Shown: positions 53,256 to 61,855, counted from the stretch's first letter. The stretch: DNA of 64,000 bases from Firmicutes bacterium UBA7510 (GCA_002479485.1 DLNM01000035.1:124600-188599), one strand, 5' to 3'. Program-made: numbers and translations. The notes: generated from the sequence alone by a model not told the origin.

Positions 53256-54854
53256 ATGAAAAATAAACCCTATACTTTAAATGTAGCACCTCAAATCAAT
53301 AATTTAAAAGATATCATCACATATTGTGCAAATACATATAAAAATAAAATTGCATTTCAATTTGAAAACAAACGTAAAATTGAACAAAAAAATTATCAAG
53401 AATTATTAGATGATATAAATGGTTTAGGTACTGCGCTTCATAATTTAGGTCTTCATAATAAGAAAATTGCACTAATTGGGATTAATTCATACCAGTGGAT
53501 ACTTTCATATTTTGCAGTTATTAATGGAGGAAATATAATTGTTCCTTTAGATCCAGAAATAATAGAAATTGATTTAGTTAATCTTATAAAAAAAACTAAT
53601 GTATCATGTATTATTTGTTCAAAAAAATGTGCTGAAAAAGTTCAAAAAATAAATAATCATTTAAAAATAAAAAACATTTTAGTTTTAGAGACAGATATAT
53701 TAGGGCTTGTTACTCAAGGAAAGGAACTCATTCGCAAAGGGATATACTCATTCATTGATTATCAAGTTCAAGATGATGTATGTAGTGCAATATTGTATAC
53801 ATCTGGAACAACAAGCGAACCAAAAGGTGTCATGATTTCTCATAAAAATATAGCATCTGATGTTGTTGCTTCAATAAAAAATGTTTATTTTAAAGGGACA
53901 AGTATATTGGTATTGCCGTTGCATCATGCATTTGCATTAACTGCAAGTGTTTTATGTGTTATGTTATCAGGTAGAACGATTTTAATTAATAGAAATTTAA
54001 AAGAGTTAAAAAATGACTTAATTAAATTTAAACCACAAAATTTAATCCTTGTACCTATGATTGTTGAATCATTATATAAACAAATATGGATTATAGCTAA
54101 AAAAAGAAAGAAAGATATATTGCTAAATAAACTTATTATTTTAAGTAATTTACTTTTAAAATTTGGAATAGATTTAAGAAAAATATTTTTTTTCAGTGTA
54201 CGAAAATCTTTTGGTGGAAAACTAGATTTTATTATATCAGGAGGTGCGCCACTTCAAAATAAATATGTTGAAGGTTTCCGAGCATTAGGAATACAAATTC
54301 TAAATGGGTATGGCATCACTGAGTGTTCACCAGTTCTTTCCGTTAATAGAAATTATTATTTTAGAGATCATAGTGTTGGACAAGTACTTGATGGAATTGA
54401 TATTAAAATAATTGACAATGAGATACTTGTAAAAGGTGATGTAGTAAGTTCTGGTTATTTTCAAAATGATGAACAAACAGCACAGGTTTTTCAAGATGGA
54501 TGGTTTAAAACTGGTGATTTAGGTTATGTAGATGAGGATAGTTTTTTATATATTACTGGTCGCAAGAAAAACTTAATTATTTTGAGTAATGGAAAGAATA
54601 TAAGTCCTGAAGAAATAGAAGAGTATTTTTATAAGCTTGATTATATAAAAGAGGTTATGGTTTATCAAACGGGTGATCAGATTGTAGCAGAAGTATATTT
54701 TGGAAATGAAAATATTGATGAGTATAGTAAACAACTTAAAAAAGATTTAAATATGATAAATAGTCAATTGCAAACATATAAAAATATTTCTAAAACTATT
54801 GTGCGAAAAATTGAATTTCCCAAAACTATAACTAAAAAAATCAAGAGGATATAA
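53256..54854 (+). CDS. Acyl-CoA/acyl-ACP synthetase (AMP-forming)
   Basis: A 532-residue ANL enzyme of the long-chain fatty-acid ligase type. The P-loop TSGTTSEPKGVMISHKN, the YGITECSPV motif, KTGDLGYVDEDS and GRKKNLIILSNGKN are present, ending with ITKKIKR carrying the catalytic lysine. The pocket segment LPLHHAFAL is the fatty-acid type, not the amino-acid type. It probably activates a fatty or aromatic acid as starter, or recycles released chains. It stands just after the malonyltransferase and before metK. Confidence 0.9.
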   Translation: MKNKPYTLNVAPQINNLKDIITYCANTYKNKIAFQFENKRKIEQKNYQELLDDINGLGTALHNLGLHNKKIALIGINSYQWILSYFAVINGGNIIVPLDPEIIEIDLVNLIKKTNVSCIICSKKCAEKVQKINNHLKIKNILVLETDILGLVTQGKELIRKGIYSFIDYQVQDDVCSAILYTSGTTSEPKGVMISHKNIASDVVASIKNVYFKGTSILVLPLHHAFALTASVLCVMLSGRTILINRNLKELKNDLIKFKPQNLILVPMIVESLYKQIWIIAKKRKKDILLNKLIILSNLLLKFGIDLRKIFFFSVRKSFGGKLDFIISGGAPLQNKYVEGFRALGIQILNGYGITECSPVLSVNRNYYFRDHSVGQVLDGIDIKIIDNEILVKGDVVSSGYFQNDEQTAQVFQDGWFKTGDLGYVDEDSFLYITGRKKNLIILSNGKNISPEEIEEYFYKLDYIKEVMVYQTGDQIVAEVYFGNENIDEYSKQLKKDLNMINSQLQTYKNISKTIVRKIEFPKTITKKIKRI

Positions 54855-54911
54855 TAATGCAAGTTGATTTCAACTTATTATAAACAAATAAAATAAAAAA
54901 GGTGATAAAAT

Positions 54912-56093
54912 ATGAAAAAATATTTATTTACATCCGAGTCAGTGACAGAAGGACATCCAGATAAGATATGTGATCAAATTTCTGATGCAGTTTTGGACGC
55001 TATAATTGCTAAGGATAAAAATTGTCGTGTAGCATGTGAAACTACAACCACGACAGGTATTATTACTCTAATGGGAGAAATATCTTCATCATGTTATGTT
55101 GATATTCCAATGATAGCAAGAAAAGTTGTAAAAGATATAGGTTATACAAACGCTGACTATGGATTCGATGCTAATACCTGTGCTGTAGTTACTTCAATTG
55201 ATGAGCAATCACAGGATATAGCTATGGGTGTTAATAAGTCAATGGAAGTTAAGACTGGCTCCAATATAGAAGAAGATTTAAATGGAGCAGGTGATCAAGG
55301 AATGATGTTTGGTTATGCTTGTGACGAAACGCCAGAACTTATGCCATTAGCTATTTACCTTGCACATAAGCTTGCTATGCAACTAACAAATGTAAGAAAA
55401 TCAGGTAAACTTGACTACCTACGTCCAGATGGTAAAACACAAGTAACAATTGAATATGAAGATGGTAATCCTGTCAGAGTTGATACTGTAGTTGTTTCTA
55501 CACAACACTCTGCTGATGTAGATATGACACAACTTCATAATGATATTATACAAATAGTTATACTACCAATTATTCCTAAAAACCTAATTGACAGTAAAAC
55601 GAAAATGCATATAAATACTACTGGAAGATTTGTTATTGGTGGTCCACAGGGTGACAGTGGTCTTACAGGACGAAAAATTATTGTTGATACATATGGTGGA
55701 TATTCTAGACATGGCGGAGGGGCATTCTCTGGAAAAGATCCTACAAAATTAGATAGAAGCGCAGCTTATATGGCTAGGTACGTAGCAAAAAACATTGTAG
55801 CTGCTGGTCTTGCAAAGAAATGTGAATTGCAGGTTTCATATGCTATTGGTGTCGCTCGTCCAGTTTCTATTATGGTAGATACTTTTGGTACTGGTAAATA
55901 TTCAGATAATGAAATTGCAGAAGCAGTTAATATAATTTTTGATTTGCGTCCTTCAGCTATTATTAATCATCTTGATTTAAAAAAACCTATATATCAAAAG
56001 CTTGCTGCTTATGGACATATGGGAAGAGAAGATTTAGATGTCAAGTGGGAAAAAACTGATAAAGTTAATGAATTGAAACAATATTTTAACTAA
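54912..56093 (+). CDS. metK: S-adenosylmethionine synthetase
   Basis: A 393-residue methionine adenosyltransferase. [20 protein letters not shown] at the N terminus, [12 protein letters not shown], and [18 protein letters not shown] are the signature motifs, and the length is normal. It makes SAM from methionine and ATP. A copy inside the cluster is explained by the demand of ten radical SAM enzymes. Whether a second chromosomal metK exists cannot be seen here. The next gene overlaps its stop by one base. Confidence 0.97.
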   Translation: MKKYLFTSESVTEGHPDKICDQISDAVLDAIIAKDKNCRVACETTTTTGIITLMGEISSSCYVDIPMIARKVVKDIGYTNADYGFDANTCAVVTSIDEQSQDIAMGVNKSMEVKTGSNIEEDLNGAGDQGMMFGYACDETPELMPLAIYLAHKLAMQLTNVRKSGKLDYLRPDGKTQVTIEYEDGNPVRVDTVVVSTQHSADVDMTQLHNDIIQIVILPIIPKNLIDSKTKMHINTTGRFVIGGPQGDSGLTGRKIIVDTYGGYSRHGGGAFSGKDPTKLDRSAAYMARYVAKNIVAAGLAKKCELQVSYAIGVARPVSIMVDTFGTGKYSDNEIAEAVNIIFDLRPSAIINHLDLKKPIYQKLAAYGHMGREDLDVKWEKTDKVNELKQYFN

Positions 56094-56749
56094 TGGAAAA
56101 TCTATATTATATTCGTATTGATGACACCATAAATCAAAACACTTTAAATTATCTTCTTACTTTTGTATCGAAAGAAAAAAAAGAGCAAATTAACCGCTAC
56201 TACTTTAATGTTGACAAAAAACTTAGTTTGTATGCGGACTTAATTGTTAGAGTAATTGCTTGTAAAACTTTTGGTTTAACTAATAAAGATATAGATTTTT
56301 TTAAAAGTGAATATGGCAAGCCAAATCTTAATAATTATCTTAATTTTCATTATAATGTCTCCCATACTAGGAATGCTATTGCAGTTGTTGTATCAGATAG
56401 TCAAGTTGGAGTAGATATTGAGAAGATAAGAGAAGCTGAATTTAAAATAGTTAATCGCTTTTTTACTCAGCCAGAGATTGAATTTATAGATAATACTGTA
56501 GCAGAATCTAAAAAACGATTTTATATAGTATGGACGAAAAAGGAAGCATATATAAAGTACATTGGCAAAGGATTACATATACCATTGAACTCCTTTAACG
56601 TTTTTGATGAAACAATTTCAAAAAAAATGCAGACAATAGTTAAGGATAATTATGTTATTTCAATTTGTGGAATTAATCAAGGCTGTTGTATAGAAGAGAT
56701 ACAAGAAAGTATGATAGTTAGTATGTGTAATCAGTGGTTGGTTAATTAA
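56093..56749 (+). CDS. Sfp-type 4'-phosphopantetheinyl transferase
   Basis: A 218-residue Sfp/Gsp-type enzyme. VGVDIEKIRE carries the magnesium-binding acidic pair, and WTKKEAYIKYIGKGL the second metal and CoA motif; FHYNVSHTR is the CoA-binding segment. It activates carrier serines with phosphopantetheine from CoA. The window holds eight carrier domains, all potential clients. It is coupled to metK, so the two cofactor-supply genes form one unit. Confidence 0.95.
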   Translation: MENLYYIRIDDTINQNTLNYLLTFVSKEKKEQINRYYFNVDKKLSLYADLIVRVIACKTFGLTNKDIDFFKSEYGKPNLNNYLNFHYNVSHTRNAIAVVVSDSQVGVDIEKIREAEFKIVNRFFTQPEIEFIDNTVAESKKRFYIVWTKKEAYIKYIGKGLHIPLNSFNVFDETISKKMQTIVKDNYVISICGINQGCCIEEIQESMIVSMCNQWLVN

Positions 56750-56847
56750 GCAATAACTGAAATGCTTATACAAGTATATTTTATATACATACATATTTAT
56801 GAAATCAGATAAGTTAGTAAATATGAAAATAAGGAGTGTATAATTAC

Positions 56848-57990
56848 ATGCAAAATAAAAATGCATATGAAATAGTACCAGATATAGATAAGTATTATTT
56901 TAATTGTTTTGTACAACAGGTGATATCTATTATATACCATTATTATGGAGAGTATTGGAAATTATTTATAGGGCAAGATTTGAAACTTAGATTTGATAAC
57001 ATAAAATGTTTTGATAATTTTCTTGAAGCTTGTGATACTCAATATATTATAAAAAATTTAAATAGATTTTATGGAATAACCTTTGAGAAAATAGATAAAA
57101 ATTCGAAATTAGAATTCGAATCAGATCAGATATACATAGCAAGTATAGACAATAAAAATTATCCACTCTCTAATGGAGTTCAGGATGGTACACATTGTTT
57201 TATTATATATGGTGTTACACAAAACAAATATCAAGTGTTGGATAATTTTTATGAATCTACTGAATTTTTGTTGGATGAATCGATTTATAAAGAATATGTT
57301 AATCCTGTTTATTTAATTAAACACTGTAAAAGAAATCAAGATGAATCTATTAAAGAAATAATAGCTAATCAATTATGTGTTATTCCAGAATGGATAACAA
57401 GACAAAGTTATTTAAACGTTAATAATATAGAGTATAGATATGATTCAAGTAAGTTATACGATATATTACGTTACATAGCTTCATATATAAAAAGAGATGC
57501 TGTTATAATAAATGAAATAAGTAATTGTGACGAATACATTCAATTATGCTCTAATCTAACTAATCAAATTTCTCAGCATATTAAATTAATACAACACAAT
57601 TTATTAAAATCACAGTTAAAACATAATACAATACCAAATAATTACCTTGCTGAACAAATAAACGAAGTTATAAAATCATTAATTTGTTGTTACAAAATAA
57701 AAAATGAAGTTGCTGCGATGTTAAAGAATGAAGATAACCTAAAGAATCGCTTAAAAGAGCAGCTAATTCAATATTTTGACTTACATGGGATAGATACAAG
57801 TAATTATAATGATTCACTATCTATTTATAATATTCATGATAAGTTTTCAATAATATACTTAATAAATTATTATGAGGAATGTAATGAAATAAATGACATT
57901 TCTTATTCAGTTTATTCAAAATGTAATACATATAGTGAATTTATTCTAGCTACATATGAAAAAATTCTATGTAATAACCTAGCTATATAA
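56848..57990 (+). CDS. BtrH-like papain-fold acyltransferase (paralog 5 of 5)
   Basis: I use the ATG at 56848 behind AAGGAG, giving 380 residues, the longest member. Cys20 (YYFNCFVQQ) heads the first helix and His116 lies in GTHCFIIYGV, followed by an acidic residue in QVLDNFY. The Cys-His distance is 96. It is the only BtrH-like gene in the right arm and is directly followed by the 38-residue peptide gene, so the peptide could be its acyl acceptor or the two could form a terminal step. The long C-terminal helical part has no known motif. Confidence 0.62.
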   Translation: MQNKNAYEIVPDIDKYYFNCFVQQVISIIYHYYGEYWKLFIGQDLKLRFDNIKCFDNFLEACDTQYIIKNLNRFYGITFEKIDKNSKLEFESDQIYIASIDNKNYPLSNGVQDGTHCFIIYGVTQNKYQVLDNFYESTEFLLDESIYKEYVNPVYLIKHCKRNQDESIKEIIANQLCVIPEWITRQSYLNVNNIEYRYDSSKLYDILRYIASYIKRDAVIINEISNCDEYIQLCSNLTNQISQHIKLIQHNLLKSQLKHNTIPNNYLAEQINEVIKSLICCYKIKNEVAAMLKNEDNLKNRLKEQLIQYFDLHGIDTSNYNDSLSIYNIHDKFSIIYLINYYEECNEINDISYSVYSKCNTYSEFILATYEKILCNNLAI

Positions 57991-58014
57991 ACATTATGCT
58001 CAAAAGCATAATGT
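57991..58014 (+). promoter_or_regulatory. Perfect hairpin between the BtrH-like gene and the peptide gene
   Basis: ACATTATGCT (57991-58000) and AGCATAATGT (58005-58014) form a perfect 10-bp stem with a CAAA loop. There is no U-run, so it is more likely an mRNA processing or stabilising element than a terminator. Such hairpins often allow a short downstream gene to be expressed at a higher level. Confidence 0.6.
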
Positions 58015-58047
58015 TAATATAAATATTTTAGACGAGGAGGAACAATT

Positions 58048-58164
58048 ATGAACAATTATGGACAAATAGTTTTACCAAAAGATACTACAAATCAAAATGC
58101 AACAGGAAAAATTACTATTCCTGTAGATTATGTAAGCTCAAGCTTTTCAAAATCAGCATCATAA
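58048..58164 (+). CDS. 38-residue peptide of unknown function at the end of the cluster
   Basis: A short frame from ATG 58048 to TAA 58164 with a near-perfect GAGGAGG ribosome binding site (58034-58040) seven bases upstream, the strongest in the cluster. The peptide holds two similar octads, GQIVLPKD (5-12) and GKITIPVD (20-27), and a serine-rich C-terminal end, SSSFSKSAS (30-38). It has no cysteine, no signal peptide and no known leader motif. It sits between a BtrH-like gene and an intrinsic terminator. It could be a precursor peptide or acyl acceptor for the cluster's enzymes, a small regulatory peptide, or a fragment. The GKITIP segment recalls AbrB-type DNA-binding proteins, but the rest does not. 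Confidence 0.6.
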   Translation: MNNYGQIVLPKDTTNQNATGKITIPVDYVSSSFSKSAS

Positions 58165-58192
58165 TAGTATGATTTGAATTAGTATCAAAAAA

Positions 58193-58242
58193 GGGAGTGT
58201 TGCAAAACTATTTAAAAAATAGTTTTCAGCACCCTTTTTTTT
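58193..58242 (+). terminator. Intrinsic terminator closing the biosynthetic cluster
   Basis: A long stem is formed by 58193-58212 and 58218-58234. AAAACTATT pairs with AATAGTTTT and GGG pairs with CCC at the base, with imperfect pairing between, and it is followed by eight T residues (58235-58242). It lies 28 bases after the peptide stop. I take it as the end of the cluster. Confidence 0.9.
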
Positions 58243-58291
58243 AGTAATTTATAATATAAATGAAATTTATGATAAAATGTTTATAAAGATT

Positions 58292-58310
58292 ATGCTAACA
58301 AAATGCTAAC
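58292..58310. repeat. Short tandem direct repeat ATGCTAAC
   Basis: ATGCTAAC occurs at 58292-58299 and again at 58303-58310, three bases apart, in the otherwise empty stretch between the two terminators (58243-58363). It resembles repeats seen beside integrase target sites, but no integrase is in the window, so this is only a weak pointer to a junction. Confidence 0.25.
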
Positions 58311-58363
58311 GCAGATAACAAAAATTAATTAACACAATGACAGGAATTATGTAGTAAAAGATT

Positions 58364-58391
58364 AAAAGCGCTGAATTTCAGCGCTTTTTTT
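58364..58391 (+). terminator. Second intrinsic terminator, next to the group II intron
   Basis: AAAAGCGCTGA (58364-58374) and TCAGCGCTTTT (58378-58388) form a tight stem with a three-base loop and a T-run to 58391. No gene ends just before it. The intron begins within a few bases of its T-run. Confidence 0.85.
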
Positions 58392-58860
58392 ATGTGTGCG
58401 CCCAGCATGGGCGCAAACTAGTCGGTGAAAGTCCGATGTGGGGGCTGATAGCGCCAACCATTAGCTTAAGACAAGGGTGTCCATCGTGAGTTGGAATCTG
58501 AAGGAAGTCGGCGGCAAAACTCCGGTCTGAGGTACACGAACCAAATTAGAGGCTTATCTTCGTGGGTGAGTTTGCACAACAAAACAAAGCCCGATAGCTA
58601 TCCGAAACGAAGAGAGTATACTTTGGCAGATATATGGAGTGAAAGTTTGCGTTCTTACCTGGGGAGGTCTGATAGATACATTGCAAATAGATGAAATTTC
58701 TTAGAAATAACCTACACAGTGATGTGTAATTGAACTATCAGAAGTCAGCAGAGGTAATAGTAGCAAAGTGGTCATGAACCTTTTGTGAAGGACTGAACAT
58801 TAAGTCGTTTTCAACTTTGAGTTACTCAAGGTAATAAAAGAAATTTTTTTTAGAAGCAAA

Positions 58861-59493
58861 ACACCCTTTGTTACACGAGATGGACAGAAGATTGAAAGAA
58901 ATTCTGGAACTCCACAAGGAGGAGTAATTAGTCCTATGTTAGCAACATTGTCATAGTAAGGAAGAAGCTACATTTATAAGAGAAAAGCTTTCACAACGTT
59001 TTGAGGAATGTAAGCTAGAATTACATCCTGTTAAAACTAGAATTGTCTATTGTAAAGATGAAGACCGAAAGAATAATGAAGAACTTAATGAGTTTGATTT
59101 TCTTGGCTACTCATTTAAAGCGATATATATCAAATGTAGAGTGGAAAGCTTCGATATAACTTCATTGCATCGGTAAGTAATGTAGCAGCAAAAGGTTTTA
59201 GAAATAAAATAAAAGATATGGATATTCATAAGAAAACTGGATGCAAAATAGATATCATTGCCGAAATGCTCAATCCTATGATTCGGGGATGGATGAATTA
59301 TTTTGGTAAGTTTAATCCATCAGCTATGAAAGGAACGTTGCAATTCATTGAAAGAAGACTTCTGAAATGGGCTATGTGTAAATATAAGAATTTTCGTGGA
59401 AGAAGGCGTAAAGCAGAGAAATGGCTCTGCACTGTGAGAAAGCGAGAGCCAAGGTTGTTTGCTCATTGGAGCAATCTTTATTCGTATTGTTGA
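58861..59493 (+). pseudogene. Remnant of the intron-encoded reverse transcriptase/maturase
   Basis: Three fragments in two frames remain. The first (58861-58956) contains SGTPQGGVISPMLA of the RT palm and ends in a stop. The second (from about 58961) has LELHPVKTRIVYC and FDFLGYSFKA. After a frame change, the third (59161-59493) contains the maturase domain X (PMIRGWMNYFGKF; REPRLFAHW). The N-terminal RT blocks and the YADD catalytic box are deleted. It cannot be functional. Confidence 0.9.
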
Positions 59494-59500
59494 ATGATAA

Positions 59501-59534
59501 GAGCCGTATGAAAGGAGACTTTCACGTACGGTTC
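59501..59534 (+). ncRNA. Group II intron domain V
   Basis: GAGCCGTA (59501-59508) pairs with TACGGTTC (59527-59534) and contains the AGC catalytic triad. A two-base bulge follows, then TGAAAG pairs with CTTTCA around a GAGA tetraloop (59515-59518). This is a canonical domain V, so the ribozyme core may still fold. Confidence 0.92.
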
Positions 59535-59622
59535 CATGAGAAGTTTGAGGTGAGATTCCTCTTACTTACTCGACTGAGAGGTCGAGAAGTAAATTAATTA
59601 TTTCTCTCCTACTCTATTCAAA

Positions 59623-61149
59623 TTATTTAATTGATAAGCTCATAATAAGTGCTTTATGAACTATAAACTTATTAGTAAAATTAGGCTCAGGGTCTGAGTC
59701 GTTGCGATAGGACCATGAAACAAAGGATTTAGTACAAACCTTTCCATTTGAAGTAGTAGTTAGTTTAGTCCATACATTGCCTATTACACCTTGATAATAT
59801 AAGGCTCTAATAGCTTCCTTAAAATTTATAATATTTGGATAATATTCTTGATTTAAATTAAAATATTTTTCTAATTCATGAAAAATAAAACTAGTTTTTT
59901 TGTAGTCTCTAAGCAATTTAATAGAATCATTTAGCATAGCTGATTTTTCGTGTATGCTTATTTCATTTTTTAATTCATCAAAAAAAGCCTTAGAATAATA
60001 GCATTTATACTTTTTAAAATACTTTGGATCAAAGTAATAGCTATTTTTCTCTTTTTCTTTAATAATATTTAAAAATGAAATAACATCTCTTGGTCTACCA
60101 AAACTATTATCAAGTAAATAGTTAATAATACTTTTGCCTTCTACCTCTTTAGGGAAAATCATCTTATAAATTTCCTTATTGGTTTTATCCATATAAAATT
60201 CATTAGAATTTCTTACCTTTAAAAGAAGCATTTCAATAAGAGGGTGTTCATAAGGAGAATCATCATCAACCTTATTCCACCAGTCAAGCTCTATATCTTT
60301 ACCACCAATAGCCTTGTTAATATTTGAATCATTTTCGTTTAAATAATCTATGATATCATTACGTATAAGTATAATAATCTTGGAATTACAATTATTTATC
60401 TTAGTAAATTCATTATTTATCTTCTTAGCTGTATTGATTAAACTTGCTATACATATACTATAATTTCTATCCATCTTAGAGCTTACATCTAAACAATCTA
60501 ATTCATCAATAATTAAAATCGTTTGCTTGCCCTTTAGATTTTTTTCAACAAGAAGCTTAAGCTTTTCAAGCCTATCATAAAATTTTTTGTGAACATATTT
60601 ACCTTCATAAGATGATGAAGAACTAGCTTCGCTTTCAATATTGCTTAAGCTGCGTTTGAGCATCCCGCTTATGCTATATGAATCAGTATATTCAATTAGC
60701 TTAAACATATCTGATTTTTTCTCTAAGAACCTGCGCAAATATTTTATATCGGAAAAAGGTAAAAATCTTTTAATGCCTGTTTCCTTTTGAATTAACATAT
60801 TTGCTATAAGTTTATACAAAGTATACTCCCAGTATGTGCCCATTTGATCAGATGGAATCGAACTCTCTCCAATATCCAAGAGCTTCTGTAAGTTAATGTC
60901 ATTTGAACCACATATTTTACAATGATAATTATTACCCTTTTCGTCTATTATGCTTTTAATAAAATATGATAATAATGTTTTGCCAGTACCTTTTCTACCG
61001 ATGATAACATATTTATTCCCATTAATTAGTCCATCAATAACCTCGTCCCGACAATAAAACAAATCATAAAAGTTCTTACATTTAGCTACCTCAGTTTCAC
61101 CATCTACATCACCTAAGTAAATCTCAGACAACTTAATTTTTTCCCCCAT
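59623..61149 (-). CDS. P-loop ATPase (Sll1717/KAP-like), unknown role
   Basis: A 508-residue protein from the ATG at 61149; a GTG at 61158 in the same frame is the alternative start. A Walker A motif GRKGTGKTLL is near residue 52 and a Walker B motif TILIIDELDCLD in the middle third. A CKICGS pair follows the P-loop, and the C-terminal part is helical with a winged-helix-like look (FHELEKYFNLNQEY). Proteins of this type are annotated as Sll1717-family or KAP-like ATPases and often occur near defence or mobile genes, but no role is established. It is the only convincing - strand gene and lies outside the biosynthetic operon. Confidence 0.75.
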   Translation of the reverse strand: MGEKIKLSEIYLGDVDGETEVAKCKNFYDLFYCRDEVIDGLINGNKYVIIGRKGTGKTLLSYFIKSIIDEKGNNYHCKICGSNDINLQKLLDIGESSIPSDQMGTYWEYTLYKLIANMLIQKETGIKRFLPFSDIKYLRRFLEKKSDMFKLIEYTDSYSISGMLKRSLSNIESEASSSSSYEGKYVHKKFYDRLEKLKLLVEKNLKGKQTILIIDELDCLDVSSKMDRNYSICIASLINTAKKINNEFTKINNCNSKIIILIRNDIIDYLNENDSNINKAIGGKDIELDWWNKVDDDSPYEHPLIEMLLLKVRNSNEFYMDKTNKEIYKMIFPKEVEGKSIINYLLDNSFGRPRDVISFLNIIKEKEKNSYYFDPKYFKKYKCYYSKAFFDELKNEISIHEKSAMLNDSIKLLRDYKKTSFIFHELEKYFNLNQEYYPNIINFKEAIRALYYQGVIGNVWTKLTTTSNGKVCTKSFVSWSYRNDSDPEPNFTNKFIVHKALIMSLSIK

Positions 61150-61192
61150 AATTATCACCCAACCCTTTTAGCCCCCGCTATATGTAAGTAAT

Positions 61193-61221
61193 ATTTTACC
61201 ATTTTTGATAAGCTAAATCAA
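61193..61221 (-). promoter_or_regulatory. Candidate promoter of the ATPase gene
   Basis: Read on the - strand, TTGATT (61221-61216) and TAAAAT (61198-61193) are 17 bases apart, with TGG just before the -10. It lies about 45 bases upstream of the ATPase start. Confidence 0.55.
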
Positions 61222-61416
61222 ATAAAATAAGTTGAAAACATAAAGATTAAAATTAATACTTATTATATAGATATGCATGGATTGCTGAATCTATTGAATT
61301 ATACTCAAAAATTCTATGTGACAGGTTTTGACAATGTAATTATTGTAATAAAAATCTATGTTAACTATATAAATTAAGCAAATTTGGGAAATAATGTAGA
61401 AAATGCTCATATCCTA

Positions 61417-61425
61417 TGCTATAAT
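61417..61425 (+). promoter_or_regulatory. Extended -10 promoter of the pyrophosphohydrolase gene
   Basis: TGCTATAAT at 61417-61425 is a perfect extended -10 box. No good -35 is visible, which is usual for extended -10 promoters. The gene starts 46 bases downstream behind AAGGGG. Confidence 0.55.
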
Positions 61426-61471
61426 TAAAATAATGTAAATGGATAGGCAAATAAACTTTTAAGGGGAAATT

Positions 61472-61792
61472 ATGAAAAAAATAATCTACAATAAGCTCGT
61501 AAGAGATAAAATCCCACAAATAATAAAAGAAGATGGCAAACGCTGCACATGTGAAATCTTATCAGATGAAGACTACAAAAAACTATTAGATGAAAAACTA
61601 ACCGAAGAATTATCCGAATATCAAGAAAGCGAGGATATTGAGGAACTAGCAGATATGTATGAAGTTATGCTAGCAATAATTAAATCAAAAGGTTATACTA
61701 AGGAACAATTTGAACAAATCCGTAAAGAAAAAGCAGACAAGCGTGGTGGGTTTAAGGATAAGGTGTTTTTGAAGGAAGTTTTGCATGAATAA
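61472..61792 (+). CDS. MazG-like nucleoside triphosphate pyrophosphohydrolase
   Basis: A 106-residue all-alpha NTP-PPase. YNKLVRDKIPQII opens the protein, EELSEYQESEDIEELADMYE supplies the acidic metal-binding pattern, and KADKRGGFKDKVFL closes it. Family members are similar to phosphoribosyl-ATP pyrophosphohydrolase and clean up non-canonical nucleotides. No histidine biosynthesis genes are nearby, so the house-cleaning role is more likely. Confidence 0.9.
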   Translation: MKKIIYNKLVRDKIPQIIKEDGKRCTCEILSDEDYKKLLDEKLTEELSEYQESEDIEELADMYEVMLAIIKSKGYTKEQFEQIRKEKADKRGGFKDKVFLKEVLHE

Positions 61793-61855
61793 TTGACCAC
61801 TAAGGGTATAAAGAGGGAGACCAAAATTTATAAAGTAAAGTAATAGGAGTAAAAT

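Larger units (their letters stand above)
58394..59574 (+). mobile_element. Degenerate group II intron
   Basis: The left end GTGTGCGCCCAGCATGGGCG is a bacterial group II intron 5' end (GUGYG type); the exact first base could be 58394 or 58396. Typical domain I-IV sequence follows (AAGGGTGTCC, GAATCTGAAGGAAG, AGAAGTCAGCAGAGG). Domain V lies at 59501-59534 and the right end is near 59574 (TACTCGAC). The whole element is about 1.2 kb, much shorter than an intact ORF-containing intron, because most of the reverse transcriptase is deleted. It sits directly after an intrinsic terminator, a target preference known for class C introns, but the class was not determined. Splicing would need a maturase from elsewhere. 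Confidence 0.88.
61159..61471. other. Divergent intergenic region
   Basis: No gene fits here. It holds a - strand promoter for the ATPase gene (61193-61221) and an extended -10 promoter for the pyrophosphohydrolase gene (61417-61425). I see no repeat or RNA structure in the remaining part. Confidence 0.6.

Noticed and set aside
58491..58694. 67-residue open frame on the + strand
   Set aside because: It falls in the structured RNA part of the group II intron (domains I-III), where open frames are accidental.
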